From assembly GCF_003952505.1 (NCBI RefSeq), contig NZ_CP034450.1:5725001-5789000 (forward strand): DNA of 64,000 nt, given 5' to 3'. Within the stretch, counting starts at the first letter, position 1. Each line of letters opens with the position of its first letter. Origin of the DNA: Mesorhizobium sp. M4B.F.Ca.ET.058.02.1.1 (GTDB lineage Bacteria > Pseudomonadota > Alphaproteobacteria > Rhizobiales > Rhizobiaceae). The notes below the pieces were generated by a model. The model saw nothing but the letters and a program-made list of their open reading frames with translations. It was not told the origin of the DNA and made no database searches. Below, piece after piece: positions 7,276 to 16,226 of this stretch. Both the position numbers and the translations under genes were made by a program.

Positions 7276-9114
7276 TCACTTATCCAGCGCTTCCAGCTCG
7301 TCGATCAGGCCGCCGATCACGCCAAGCCCGATCTGCCAGAAGGCGGGGTTGGTGGCATCAAGACCGAACGGAGCCAGCAGCTCGGAATGATGCTTGGTGC
7401 CGCCGGCGCGCAGCATCTCGAAATACTTCTCCTGAAAGCCGCGCTCGGCATTCTGATAGACCGCGTAGAGCGAGTTCACCAGGCAATCGCCGAAGGCATA
7501 GGCATAAACGTAGAAGGGCGAATGGATGAAGTGTGGGATATAGGTCCAGAACACTTCATAGCCGTCGCGCAGCCGGATCGCCGGCCCCAGGCTTTCGGCC
7601 TGCACCTCGAGCCAGAACTGGCCGAGCCTGTCGGAGGTCAACTCGCCGTTCTTGCGCTCGGCATGCACCTTGCGCTCGAACTCGTAGAAGGCGATCTGGC
7701 GCACCACCGTGTTGATCATGTCCTCGACCTTCTGGGCGAGCATGGCCTTGCGCTCGCGCCGGTCGGTGGTCTGGTCGAGCAGCGAGCGGAAGGTCAGCAT
7801 CTCGCCGAAGACGGAGGCCGTCTCGGCGAGCGTCAGCGGCGTCGAGGCCATCAGCGCGCCCTGGCCTCCGGCCAGCACCTGGTGGACGCCATGGCCGAGC
7901 TCATGCGCCAGCGTCATCACATCGCGCGGCTTGCCCATATAATTGAGCAGCACATAGGGATGCGCCGACGGCACCGTCGGATGGGCGAAGGCGCCGGGCG
8001 ACTTGCCGGGCCTGACCGGCGCGTCGATCCAGTTGCGGTCGAAGAAGGTGCGGGCGATTTCGGCCATGTCGGGCGAAAAGCGCTGATAGGCCGACAGCAC
8101 CGTGTCCCTGGCGTCGTTCCAGCGGATGATCGCCTGCGGGGTCTCCGGCAAGGGCGCGTTGCGGTCCCAGTGGTTCATCACCGCCATGCCGAGCCAGCGC
8201 GCCTTCATCGCATAGTAGCGGTGCGACAGGCGCGGATAGGCCTCGCGCACGGCGGCCGCCAGCGCGTCGACCACGCCGCGCTCGACGCGGTTGGCGAGGT
8301 GCCGTGAATCGGCGATGTCCTCGAAGCCACGCCAGCGGTCGGAAATCTCCTTGTCCTTGGCCAGCGTGTTGGTGATCAGCGTGAAGGTGCGCAGATTCTT
8401 GCGGAAGGTCGCGGCCAGCGCCTCTGACGCCTGGCGGCGCACTTCGCCATCGGCGTCCTGCAGGCGGTTCAGCGCCGGCTCCAACGCCAGCTCCTCGCCG
8501 CCGAGGTCGAAGCGCAGATCGGTCATCGTCTCGTCGAACAGCCGGTTCCAGGCGCCGCGCCCGGTGATCGACTTTTCGTGGAAAAGCTGCTCGACCCTAT
8601 CCTCGAGCTGGTAGGGCTTGTCCTTCCTGAGGTCGAGCACCCAGGGCCGGTAGTGGCCAAAGGTTGGGTCGGCGGCGAGCGCGCTTTCGATCACGGCGTC
8701 GTCGATCAGGTTGAGCTCCAGCGCGAAAAACAGGAGATGCGCGCTGGCGTCCGTCATCTTTTCCTGGATGTCGCCATAGAGCTTGGCGCGCTGCGGATCG
8801 GCGGTGTTGCCGGCGTAGATCAGCCCGGCATAGGAGACGATGCGGCCGATCAGCTCCTCCAGCGCCTCATAGGCCTGCAAGGCTTCGCCCAGACGGCCGG
8901 CGACGCCGCGCTCGGCCTCGGCGGCAAGCGTGCCCTTCCAGCGGGTCTCGAAGCCAACAGCATCCTGCGCGGCCCTGGCAATGTCGCGCTTCAGCTCGGG
9001 CGCTTCCATGCCGGAATAGAGATCGGCGAGGTTCCATTCCGGCAGGTCGCCAAGCTCCGCGGCGCCGTGACCGGACGCAGTCGCCGAAAGCCGCCGATCA
9101 GGAATCATGCGCAT
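7276..9114 (-). CDS. pepF: Oligoendopeptidase F, M3 family metallopeptidase
   Basis: A 612-residue cytoplasmic zinc peptidase that cleaves short oligopeptides. The active-site motif HELGH is at residues 404-408 (within TLAHELGHGVHQ), and the third zinc ligand is expected in the ETASVFGE segment about 28 residues on. The ATG at 9112-9114 is chosen because GGAAGG lies 8 bases upstream. Two other in-frame starts are 7 codons before and 2 codons after. The gene is divergent from the sigma-54 regulator at 9258, with 143 bases between. Confidence 0.92.
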   Translation of the reverse strand: MRMIPDRRLSATASGHGAAELGDLPEWNLADLYSGMEAPELKRDIARAAQDAVGFETRWKGTLAAEAERGVAGRLGEALQAYEALEELIGRIVSYAGLIYAGNTADPQRAKLYGDIQEKMTDASAHLLFFALELNLIDDAVIESALAADPTFGHYRPWVLDLRKDKPYQLEDRVEQLFHEKSITGRGAWNRLFDETMTDLRFDLGGEELALEPALNRLQDADGEVRRQASEALAATFRKNLRTFTLITNTLAKDKEISDRWRGFEDIADSRHLANRVERGVVDALAAAVREAYPRLSHRYYAMKARWLGMAVMNHWDRNAPLPETPQAIIRWNDARDTVLSAYQRFSPDMAEIARTFFDRNWIDAPVRPGKSPGAFAHPTVPSAHPYVLLNYMGKPRDVMTLAHELGHGVHQVLAGGQGALMASTPLTLAETASVFGEMLTFRSLLDQTTDRRERKAMLAQKVEDMINTVVRQIAFYEFERKVHAERKNGELTSDRLGQFWLEVQAESLGPAIRLRDGYEVFWTYIPHFIHSPFYVYAYAFGDCLVNSLYAVYQNAERGFQEKYFEMLRAGGTKHHSELLAPFGLDATNPAFWQIGLGVIGGLIDELEALDK

Positions 9115-9257
9115 CAAAAATACCTTCCAGAACAAGGGAGAAAGCAGAGGCCGGTCAAATCCTAAGGAATTCGTTCACCGGGTTTTTTGAAACCTTATTT
9201 AGAACCCTGTGCCAAGATGATCCACGGGGATTTCTCGGGCCGGGCAATTACACAGTC

Positions 9258-10784
9258 ATGACAGGTTCCATACTCATAGTCGATGACGATCCCGTGCAGC
9301 GCAGGCTGCTCGAGGCGGCGGTGACGAAATTCGGCCACGGGGCGATCGTGGCCGATGGCGGCGAGGCGGGACTTGGCGTTCTCGACGGACCCAATGCGCG
9401 CGACGTGTCGGTGATGATCCTCGACCTCGTCATGCCTGGGCTCGACGGCATCGGCGTCTTGAAGGCGATGCGCGAGCGCGGTATCCACGTTCCGGTCATC
9501 GTGCAGACCGCGCAGGGCGGCATCGAGACCGTCGTATCGGCGATGCGCCACGGCGCCTTCGATTTCGTCGTCAAGCCGGCCTCGCCCGACAGGCTGCAGA
9601 CGGCGATCTCCAACGCGCTGAAGGTCGAGGCGGTCGAAGACGAGATGAAGCGCACGTCCAGGCGGCGCGGCGGCCACCTGACCTTCAAGGACCTGATCAC
9701 GCACAGCCCGGCGATGGACCGGGTGATCCGGCTCGGCCAGAAGGCGGCGGCGTCCAACATCCCGATCCTGATCGAGGGCGAATCGGGCGTCGGCAAGGAG
9801 CTGGTGGCGCGCGCCATCCAGGGCAGCGGCGACCGCCGCTCGAAACCGTTCGTCACCGTCAATTGCGGCGCCATCCCCGACAACCTCGTCGAATCGATCC
9901 TGTTCGGCCACGAGAAGGGCTCGTTCACCGGCGCCACCGACAAGCACACCGGCAAATTCGTCGAGGCGCATTCGGGCACGCTGTTCCTCGACGAGATCGG
10001 CGACCTGCCGCTCGACGTCCAGGTCAAGCTGTTGCGCGCGGTGCAAGAGGGCGAGGTCGATCCGGTCGGAGGCCGTTCGACGGTCAAGGTCGACATCAGG
10101 CTGATCTCGGCGACGCACCGCAATCTCCTGCAGCAGGTCAAGGACGGCCGTTTCCGCGAGGATCTGTTCTACCGTCTTAACGTCTATCCGATCTTCGTGC
10201 CGCCGCTGCGCGACCGCCGCGACGACATTCCCTATCTGGTCAGGCATTTCATGGAGAAGGTGGCGCCTGCCGATCCCCGTCACCGTCCGCAAGGCATCTC
10301 GGCCAGGGCGCTCGCCATGCTGCAGGCCTATGACTGGCCGGGCAACATCAGGCAGTTGGAGAACGCCGTCTTCAGGGCTTCCGTGCTGGCCGAAAGCGAG
10401 CTGCTGACGGAAGAGGAGTTTCCGCAGATCCGCGCGCAGCTGGAAGGCACCGTCAAGCTCGATGTCGAAATTGGCGCGCCAGCGCCTGAGCTGAGCGGTG
10501 ACGACGACGTGGCCGGCGAGCCGGGGGTGGTCGTGGCCGAGCCCGATCCGCCGGCAAGGCTGCAGCCGCGCTTCGGGACGTTGCGGGCACTGGACGAGCG
10601 CGGCAATGTGCGCGCGCTGGCCGAAGTCGAACTGGAAATGATCAAGCTCGCCATCGACCATTACAATGGCCAGATGAGCGAGGTCGCGCGCCGTCTCGGC
10701 ATCGGCCGTTCGACCCTCTACAGGAAGCTCAAGGAATACGGCATCGACCCGGAAAGCGGCCGCATCGAGCGCCTTGCTTCCTGA
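9258..10784 (+). CDS. Sigma-54-dependent response regulator, NtrC family
   Basis: A 508-residue regulator with all three NtrC modules. The receiver is at about 5-120 (phospho-acceptor Asp56 in MILDLVMP, conserved KP at 106-107). The AAA+ domain is at about 143-380 (Walker A GESGVGKE at 174-181, Walker B LFLDEIGD from 242). A C-terminal Fis-type helix-turn-helix (EVARRLGIGRSTLYRKLKEYG) ends the protein. The sigma-54 contact loop reads GSFTGA (221-226) instead of the usual GAFTGA. No histidine kinase is adjacent, so it is an orphan. It precedes the DUF882 gene in the same direction, but 391 bases separate them, so co-transcription is uncertain. Confidence 0.92.
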   Translation: MTGSILIVDDDPVQRRLLEAAVTKFGHGAIVADGGEAGLGVLDGPNARDVSVMILDLVMPGLDGIGVLKAMRERGIHVPVIVQTAQGGIETVVSAMRHGAFDFVVKPASPDRLQTAISNALKVEAVEDEMKRTSRRRGGHLTFKDLITHSPAMDRVIRLGQKAAASNIPILIEGESGVGKELVARAIQGSGDRRSKPFVTVNCGAIPDNLVESILFGHEKGSFTGATDKHTGKFVEAHSGTLFLDEIGDLPLDVQVKLLRAVQEGEVDPVGGRSTVKVDIRLISATHRNLLQQVKDGRFREDLFYRLNVYPIFVPPLRDRRDDIPYLVRHFMEKVAPADPRHRPQGISARALAMLQAYDWPGNIRQLENAVFRASVLAESELLTEEEFPQIRAQLEGTVKLDVEIGAPAPELSGDDDVAGEPGVVVAEPDPPARLQPRFGTLRALDERGNVRALAEVELEMIKLAIDHYNGQMSEVARRLGIGRSTLYRKLKEYGIDPESGRIERLAS

Positions 10785-11175
10785 CCCGCCGAGCCCTTTT
10801 CGCAAGCTCCGGACCAGTTCCGTCCCCTGGTGCGGGCCCGCTCGGCATTGATCGCGGCGCCGGCGGCGCCGCAACGACTCGATTATGGCTGCGATCACGC
10901 AATTAAGGCCGGCGGTAACAGATCGTGTTTCGGCCAAAGGCGGAAAAATGATCTAAACCAGCAATTTACCAAGAAACGCAGTGCAATATTTTTGACGGGA
11001 TATCGCCACGGTGTTACCGCATTTCGGCTTCAATAAGCGATGATTAACCATTAGGATCGATATTCGGATGTGAGAACAACACATCCGTTTGGGCAAATCC
11101 GGGGACAAACGGCAGCCTGCAAGGCCATTTGATTTGAACCAAGTCGAACGACATACAGACGGGCGGCATTATCAC
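10785..11175. other. Intergenic region with leader hairpin and CtrA-like half-site
   Basis: 391 bases between the response regulator and the DUF882 gene. The middle is AT-rich, unlike the neighbours, and is the likely promoter. It contains TTAACCAT at 11044-11051, which resembles a CtrA half-site, and a hairpin at 11065-11087. No second coding region is evident. Confidence 0.5.
11065..11087. other. 8-bp hairpin upstream of the DUF882 gene
   Basis: Perfect stem CGGATGTG / CACATCCG with the seven-base loop AGAACAA, about 90 bases before the chosen ATG. Three T residues follow, too few for a strong terminator. It could be an operator or a 5' leader structure. Confidence 0.5.
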
Positions 11176-13032
11176 ATGAGCGTCTGGCCGAGATGGCTGG
11201 CAGCGGTGGTTTTTGCGCTTGGTTTCCTTGCCGCGACCGGCGCCAGCGCCGAAGTTCGTTCGCTGAAGCTCTATCATCTCCACACGCACGAAAAGGCCGA
11301 GATCGTCTACAAGCGCAATGGGCGCTACGATCCCGAGGGCCTGCGCAAGATCAACATCATCCTGCGCGACTGGCGCCGCAACGAACCGACCAAGATGGAT
11401 CCGCGGCTGCTCGACCTCGTCTGGGAGGCCTACCGGCAGAGCGGCGCCACCGACTACATCCAGGTCGTCTGCGGCTACCGCTCGCCGGCGACAAACTCGA
11501 TGCTGCGCAGCCGCAGCCGGGGTGTCGCCGAGAAGAGCCAGCATATGCTCGGCAAGGCGATGGACTTCTATATCCCCGGCGTGCCGCTGAAGAAGCTGCG
11601 CAACATCGGTCTCAAGATGCAGGGCGGCGGCGTCGGCTACTATCCCTCGTCGGGCTCACCGTTCGTGCATATGGATGTCGGCAATGTGCGCCACTGGCCT
11701 GGCATCAGCCGCCAGGAACTGGTCGGGGTGTTCCCGAACGGCAAGACCCTGCACGTTCCGAGCGACGGCAGGCCGCTGCCGGGCTATGAACAGGCTTTGG
11801 CCGCCTACAAAGCCCGCAAGGGCGCCGGTACCCCCAACATTGAACTGGCCAGCGCCGGCGGTTCGACCAAGCGGTCCGGCGGGCTGCTTGCTGCCTGGTT
11901 TGGCGGCGGCGATGACGAGGCCGACGACAGCGCCGATGTCGCGACTGCCGCGCCTGCGCCCAAGCCGAAGAGCGTGAAGCCGGCGGCGGCCGCCAAGCGC
12001 AGCAACCCGCCTGGCATCGCGATCGTGTCACCCCAGGACGCGCAGCGCGCCAACATTCCACAGATCGCCGACGACAATTCGGCCGATTCGGAACCTGAGC
12101 AGGACACGCCGGAGACGATCATCGCGGCGCTGCCGCCAAAGGAGGTCCCGCTGCCGGACTTCGCGCCGCGACCGAAGACCGATGTCGGCCAGCAGACGCC
12201 TGAGAACGTGCCATTCGGCGTGGCCGACGCCTCGGCGACCACCGAGCAGTCGGTGGCGACGGCGCATGCGCCGGTCAACGTGCCCTTCGGCATGGCCAAT
12301 CCGGCCGGCGCCGATGCCGATCCAGCGCAGGCGGCGGTCAACAACAACGTTCCGCTGCCGACCTGGCGACCCGACCGTTCGCTTCCGGCCGATCTCGCGG
12401 CGCAGGACAAGAGCGTGCTGCTGGCGCTGGCCGACACCGCCCAGCACAACAAGACCGCGACCGATGCGTTCTCGGTCCTGCCCAGCGCGCGTCCGGATGA
12501 GGCCAAGGCGGACGAAGTCAAGCCGGATGAAGTCAAGCCGGATGAAGTCAAGGCCGTTCTCGACGAGGCCAACGCCACGACCGAGGCCAGTGTCGCCAGT
12601 GGCGACTATCAGGTCGCCTCGCTCGAGCCGCGCTCGGCATTCAACGATCCGTCCGGCGTCGATGCGGCCTCCCCGCGCGACGCCATCGCCAGCCGCCCGG
12701 CCGGTTCCGATCCGGCGCTGGCAATCGGTGCCGGCGTGAAGACGACGCGCAAGGAAGCCAGGGCCAGCGCCCGCGACCTCAAGCCCGGGCCGAAGGCAAT
12801 GGTGGTTGCCGCCGCGCCGCAGGCCGCGCGCTGGGCACTGAACAGCGGCGAATACGTCGCCACGGTCTCCAGCGCGACGACGGCGCCGCGCTATGCCTAC
12901 AACATCGTGCATACGCCGCCGAGCGAGGTCTATACGGCAGGCTTCCAGGCCGACAACCAGTTGGCGGATGCCAACCGGTTCACCGGCAACGCCGTGAAGT
13001 TCCTCTCGGTCGCCCGTTTCCAGACCAAGTAG
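11176..13032 (+). CDS. DUF882 / M15-like murein peptidase with long disordered tail
   Basis: A 618-residue exported protein. The ATG at 11176 opens a clean signal peptide (MSVWPRWLAAVVFALGFLAA, cleaved after ASA). An upstream TTG at 11089 is possible but would bury it. The YcbK/DUF882 domain follows (about 25-190): VCGYRSPATN, QHMLGKAMDFY and FVHMDVGNVRHW supply the His/Asp zinc ligands of M15-type DD- or LD-carboxypeptidases. Residues from about 215 to the end are alanine- and proline-rich, with short repeats (FGVADA/FGMANP and KADEVKPDEVKPDE), and look disordered. The likely role is peptidoglycan trimming in the periplasm. A terminator follows. Confidence 0.85.
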   Translation: MSVWPRWLAAVVFALGFLAATGASAEVRSLKLYHLHTHEKAEIVYKRNGRYDPEGLRKINIILRDWRRNEPTKMDPRLLDLVWEAYRQSGATDYIQVVCGYRSPATNSMLRSRSRGVAEKSQHMLGKAMDFYIPGVPLKKLRNIGLKMQGGGVGYYPSSGSPFVHMDVGNVRHWPGISRQELVGVFPNGKTLHVPSDGRPLPGYEQALAAYKARKGAGTPNIELASAGGSTKRSGGLLAAWFGGGDDEADDSADVATAAPAPKPKSVKPAAAAKRSNPPGIAIVSPQDAQRANIPQIADDNSADSEPEQDTPETIIAALPPKEVPLPDFAPRPKTDVGQQTPENVPFGVADASATTEQSVATAHAPVNVPFGMANPAGADADPAQAAVNNNVPLPTWRPDRSLPADLAAQDKSVLLALADTAQHNKTATDAFSVLPSARPDEAKADEVKPDEVKPDEVKAVLDEANATTEASVASGDYQVASLEPRSAFNDPSGVDAASPRDAIASRPAGSDPALAIGAGVKTTRKEARASARDLKPGPKAMVVAAAPQAARWALNSGEYVATVSSATTAPRYAYNIVHTPPSEVYTAGFQADNQLADANRFTGNAVKFLSVARFQTK

Positions 13033-13052
13033 GCGACAGGCCAGACAATCGC

Positions 13053-13090
13053 AAAAGCCGCGCCGGGCGACCCGCGCGGCTTTTTGCTTT
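13053..13090 (+). terminator. Rho-independent terminator of the DUF882 gene
   Basis: A 10-bp stem AAAGCCGCGC/GCGCGGCTTT with a T run (TTTTTGCTTTTT) starts about 20 bases after the stop codon. Confidence 0.9.
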
Positions 13091-13169
13091 TTGGCGGGCA
13101 ACGCCCGCGGAACCGTCCGCTCGGCTCTGGCTTCGACCGTGCCGGGATGCTAACGACAAGCGCCTGCTC

Positions 13170-13243
13170 TCCCGCTTCGTCTAATGGTAGGACAGCGCCC
13201 TTTGAAGGCGTGAATCGTGGTTCGAATCCATGAGCGGGAACCA
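13170..13243 (+). tRNA. tRNA-Gln (anticodon TTG), with encoded CCA
   Basis: A full cloverleaf can be drawn: acceptor TCCCGCT/AGCGGGA, D arm GTCT-AATGGTA-GGAC, anticodon stem GCGCC/GGCGT with the loop CTTTGAA giving anticodon TTG, T arm CGTGG-TTCGAAT-CCATG, discriminator A at 13240, and CCA encoded at 13241-13243. The D arm and anticodon stem resemble those of tRNA-Glu, but the anticodon and the U1-A72 pair indicate glutamine. The gene stands alone between a terminator and a second terminator at 13358. Confidence 0.88.
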
Positions 13244-13357
13244 GCGCTTGCCGACCTGTCAGCAATGGGCTCGGGCCTGCGGATCACGTCAAGCATTGGG
13301 TTCACCACAAGAAGGTCGTCGAGAAGCTCTGCAGCTGATTGCATTCCAGCAACTGGT

Positions 13358-13385
13358 CCGGTCGGCTCGAGCCGGCCGGGCTTTT
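13358..13385 (+). terminator. Terminator downstream of tRNA-Gln
   Basis: A near-perfect 10-bp stem (CCGGTCGGCT/AGCCGGCCGG, one G-U pair) is followed by GCTTTT. It lies between the tRNA and the convergent aldolase gene. Confidence 0.7.
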
Positions 13386-13398
13386 CGTGTCCAGGACG

Positions 13399-14037
13399 CT
13401 ACTTCGTGAGCTGGCTCGCCGCGCGCGCCAGGGCTTCGATCTCGTCCCACTTGCCGGCCTTGACCATGTCGTCGGGCGCCACCCAGGATCCGCCGACGCA
13501 GATGACGTTGGGCAGAGCAAGATAGTCGGCGGCGTTCCTGGCACTGATGCCGCCGGTCGGGCAGAACTTCACGTCAGCGAGCGGTGAGGCGAAGGCCTTC
13601 AGCGAGGCAATGCCGCCGGACTGCTCGGCAGGGAAGAATTTCAGGAAGCGCAAGCCGGCCTCGCGGGCGGCCATGATCTCGCCGGGCGTGATGGCGCCGG
13701 GCAGCAGCGGCACATCGCTGTCACTGGCCGCGGCCAGGAGCTGGCTGGTGATGCCGGGGCTGACGATGAATCTCGAGCCGGCGCGGGCTGCTTCATCGAA
13801 CTGCCCGGCGTCGAGGATGGTGCCGGCGCCGACGATGGCGTCCTCGACCTCGCCGGCGACGCGCCGGATCGCTTCCAGCGCATCGGCGGTCCTGAGCGTG
13901 ATCTCGATCGCCGGCAGGCCGCCGCGGGCGAGCGCGCGGGCAAGCGGTACCGCGTCGGCGACATTGGCGATCTTGAGCACCGGGATGACCGGCTGGCCAT
14001 TGAGGAGCGACAGGAGCTTCTCGGTCTTGCTGGGCAT
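13399..14037 (-). CDS. eda: KDPG/KHG aldolase (2-dehydro-3-deoxyphosphogluconate aldolase)
   Basis: A 212-residue class I aldolase of the Entner-Doudoroff pathway, splitting KDPG to pyruvate and glyceraldehyde-3-phosphate. The ATG at 14035-14037 has GAGAG upstream and gives the standard length. Glu45 and Arg49 (AIEITLRT) and the Schiff-base Lys133 (FLKFFPAEQSGG) fall at the same numbers as in the E. coli enzyme. The phosphate-binding GGIS is near residue 162. It stands alone, convergent with the tRNA gene; edd and zwf are not in the window. Confidence 0.93.
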   Translation of the reverse strand: MPSKTEKLLSLLNGQPVIPVLKIANVADAVPLARALARGGLPAIEITLRTADALEAIRRVAGEVEDAIVGAGTILDAGQFDEAARAGSRFIVSPGITSQLLAAASDSDVPLLPGAITPGEIMAAREAGLRFLKFFPAEQSGGIASLKAFASPLADVKFCPTGGISARNAADYLALPNVICVGGSWVAPDDMVKAGKWDEIEALARAASQLTK

Positions 14038-14210
14038 TCGCTTGCTCTCTCCGGTATCGATCGATTTCAACCGATTAGCAGAAGGGGTATCCCGAGTCCA
14101 CGAAACGAGGCGTGTCGCGATGTCACGCACCGGCGACGAGTGTCAGCCGCTTTCCCGGAAGGCGGCTGGTCCGCTCCGCCTTGAATCGGCTTTCACCACG
14201 GTTTAGTGGC

Positions 14211-15146
14211 ATGGCGATGACAATTTCCACCCGAACCAATTCTGTGCGCGTCGCCGCGCTGTACAAATTTGCCCGGCTCGACGGCTTCGAGGCGCTGCGC
14301 GCGCCGCTCGCAGCCTTCTGCTGCGGGCGCGGCATCAAGGGCACGCTGCTGCTTGCACATGAGGGCATCAACGGCACCGTTGCCGGCAGCGAGGCCGACA
14401 TCGCCGCGCTGATCGACCATCTGAACTTCATCGAAGGCCTGGCCGGCCTCGAGGTCAGATACAGCGCCGCCGCCGAGATGCCGTTCCACCGCATGAAGGT
14501 GCGGCTGAAGCGCGAGATCGTCACCATGGGCGTCGAGGACCTCGATCCGGCAAGCAGCGCCGGCACCTATGTCGCGCCGGCCGACTGGAACACGCTGATC
14601 TCGGACGAGAACACCATCGTCATCGACACGCGCAATGCCTATGAGGTGTCAATCGGCACCTTCAAGGGCGCGGTCGATCCGGCGACCGCGAGCTTTCGCG
14701 AATTCCCGGCCTGGGTCGAGCGGCATCGCGACCAACTCGAAGGGCGCAAGGTGGCGATGTTCTGCACCGGCGGCATACGCTGCGAGAAGGCGACGGCCTA
14801 TGTGAAATCGCTCGGCTTCGAGGCTGTGTTCCACCTGAAGGGCGGCATCCTCAAATATCTGGAGCAGGTGCCGGCCGAAGCGAGCCTGTGGCAAGGCGAA
14901 TGCTTCGTCTTCGACGAACGCGTGTCGGTGTCGCATGGCCTTGCCGAGGGCGAGGCGGAGCTCTGCCGCGCCTGCCGGCATCCGCTGACGGTCGAGGACC
15001 GGCTGTCGCCGCGCTATGCCCCCGGCATCTCCTGCCCGCATTGCCACGAGGTCCGCTCCGACGAGGATCGCGCCCGCTACGCCGAACGCCAGCGGCAGGT
15101 CGAACTGGCCGCCGCGCGAGGCAAGGGTCCGCATATCGGGAGCTAG
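14211..15146 (+). CDS. trhO: tRNA uridine-34 hydroxylase, rhodanese family
   Basis: A 311-residue protein of the UPF0176/TrhO family, which installs 5-hydroxyuridine at the wobble position of certain tRNAs in an O2-dependent reaction. An N-terminal acylphosphatase-like domain contains [17 protein letters not shown] (44-60). A rhodanese domain follows, with catalytic Cys185 in [12 protein letters not shown]. The C-terminus has a CRACRHPL...CPHCHEV cysteine pair set that may bind zinc. Two ATGs (14211, 14217) are equally plausible starts, and the ribosome-binding site is weak. It is a single-gene unit. Confidence 0.92.
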   Translation: MAMTISTRTNSVRVAALYKFARLDGFEALRAPLAAFCCGRGIKGTLLLAHEGINGTVAGSEADIAALIDHLNFIEGLAGLEVRYSAAAEMPFHRMKVRLKREIVTMGVEDLDPASSAGTYVAPADWNTLISDENTIVIDTRNAYEVSIGTFKGAVDPATASFREFPAWVERHRDQLEGRKVAMFCTGGIRCEKATAYVKSLGFEAVFHLKGGILKYLEQVPAEASLWQGECFVFDERVSVSHGLAEGEAELCRACRHPLTVEDRLSPRYAPGISCPHCHEVRSDEDRARYAERQRQVELAAARGKGPHIGS

Positions 15147-15266
15147 CGCCCCATTAGCCGCATCAAAGCGCTGGCCCGTCATTGTAATGTCGACATGCGG
15201 GACCTACGTCTGCGACGTCCAAACCTGCTCGTCCATGTTCGGCGCGGGCCAATTCTGGAGGCATTG

Positions 15267-16010
15267 ATGTTCGACCCCAAGAAGCTTCTCGACGATCTGC
15301 TCGGCTCGCAGGTTCCCGGCACCGGCGGCACCGTCCGCGACAAGGCAGGTCAGGCCGTGCAGATGGCCAAGGACAATCCGCTCGCCGCCGGCGCGCTGGC
15401 CGCGGTTCTGCTTGGAACAGGCACCGGCCGGCAGGTGACGGGCACCGCCATCAAGCTCGGTGGGCTGGCCGCGATCGGCGGTCTCGCCTACAAGGCGTAC
15501 CAGAATTACAAGGCCGGCAACGCGCCGGCCGAGACGCCGGCCGCCGGCGAGCCGGAACTCTTGCCGCCGCCCAAGGACACCGCCTTCCACCCCTCGCAGG
15601 CGCCGCAAGGCGAGGACGAGTTCACCCTGACACTGGTGCGGGCGATGATCTCGGCGGCGAAGGCCGATGGCCATGTCGATGACGAGGAGCGTCAGAAGAT
15701 TGCCGGCAAGCTGCAACTCGCCGGCATCGGCACCGAGGCGGAACAATTCCTGATGGCGGAACTGGAGAGCCCGCTCGACCTGGATACGCTGGTCGCCGGC
15801 GTCCAGACCGACGCGCAGAAGCTCGAACTCTATACGGCCTCGCGCCTTACCATCGATCCCGACACGCGCGCAGAGCGCGGCTATCTCGACCTGCTCGCCG
15901 GTCGCCTCGGCCTGCCGGACGCGTTGGTCGACCATGTCGAGGCGACGGTGTCGGCGGCCAAGGTGCCGGTTTCCGAAAAGCCCGGAACCTCGCCCAATCC
16001 GCGCTGGTGA
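15267..16010 (+). CDS. DUF533 family protein (YebE-like, TerB fold)
   Basis: A 247-residue protein. The ATG at 15267 has a good CTGGAGG 7 bases upstream. The N-terminus begins FDPKKLLDDLLGSQ. A glycine- and alanine-rich hydrophobic stretch (about 45-85) is probably membrane-associated. A C-terminal TerB-like helical bundle (about 120-225) contains AMISAAKADGHVDDEERQKI, with acidic residues typical of the metal-binding TerB fold. The function in bacteria is unknown. A small RNA candidate lies just downstream on the same strand. Confidence 0.82.
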   Translation: MFDPKKLLDDLLGSQVPGTGGTVRDKAGQAVQMAKDNPLAAGALAAVLLGTGTGRQVTGTAIKLGGLAAIGGLAYKAYQNYKAGNAPAETPAAGEPELLPPPKDTAFHPSQAPQGEDEFTLTLVRAMISAAKADGHVDDEERQKIAGKLQLAGIGTEAEQFLMAELESPLDLDTLVAGVQTDAQKLELYTASRLTIDPDTRAERGYLDLLAGRLGLPDALVDHVEATVSAAKVPVSEKPGTSPNPRW

Positions 16011-16030
16011 GTGCGACAGCCGGCGCCGCG

Positions 16031-16142
16031 CACGGTAACGTCTCGTTAACCGAGGAAGCGCATCATTCTAAGCAGTCGGACCGGCCTTTCCTCCTCCCAA
16101 GCCCGGTTCAGATCAGGGCGGTCGCCAATGACCGCCCTTTTT
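16031..16142 (+). ncRNA. Probable anti-Shine-Dalgarno small RNA (alpha-r14 type)
   Basis: Three stem-loops occur in 112 bases with no reading frame. The first is CGGTAAC/GTTAACCG (16033-16052). The second is ACCGG-CTT/AAG-CCGGT (16080-16107), whose loop exposes CCTCCTCCC at 16090-16098, complementary to the ribosome-binding site. The third is a strong terminator (AGGGCGGTC/GACCGCCCT plus T run, 16115-16142). An exposed CCTCCTCCC loop before a terminator is the hallmark of the rhizobial alpha-r14 and Rhodobacter 'cuckoo' RNAs, which repress translation of many mRNAs. The 5' end is estimated. It could instead be the 3' leader of the DUF533 transcript. Confidence 0.6.
16115..16142 (+). terminator. 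Rho-independent terminator (3' end of the small RNA candidate)
   Basis: Perfect 9-bp stem AGGGCGGTC/GACCGCCCT with the loop GCCAAT and five T residues. Confidence 0.92.
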
Positions 16143-16226
16143 GTCGGGCCTGATGGCTGACAAGTTGGCTTGCCATCGCCTGCGTCATTTGCGATGCCAA
16201 GCTGCAGCGATGACCGGAGGACGCCG

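Noticed and set aside
9195..10937. 580-codon minus-strand frame opposite the sigma-54 regulator
   Set aside because: It is a mirror of a well-conserved regulator gene, and the translation is low-complexity and unlike any protein.
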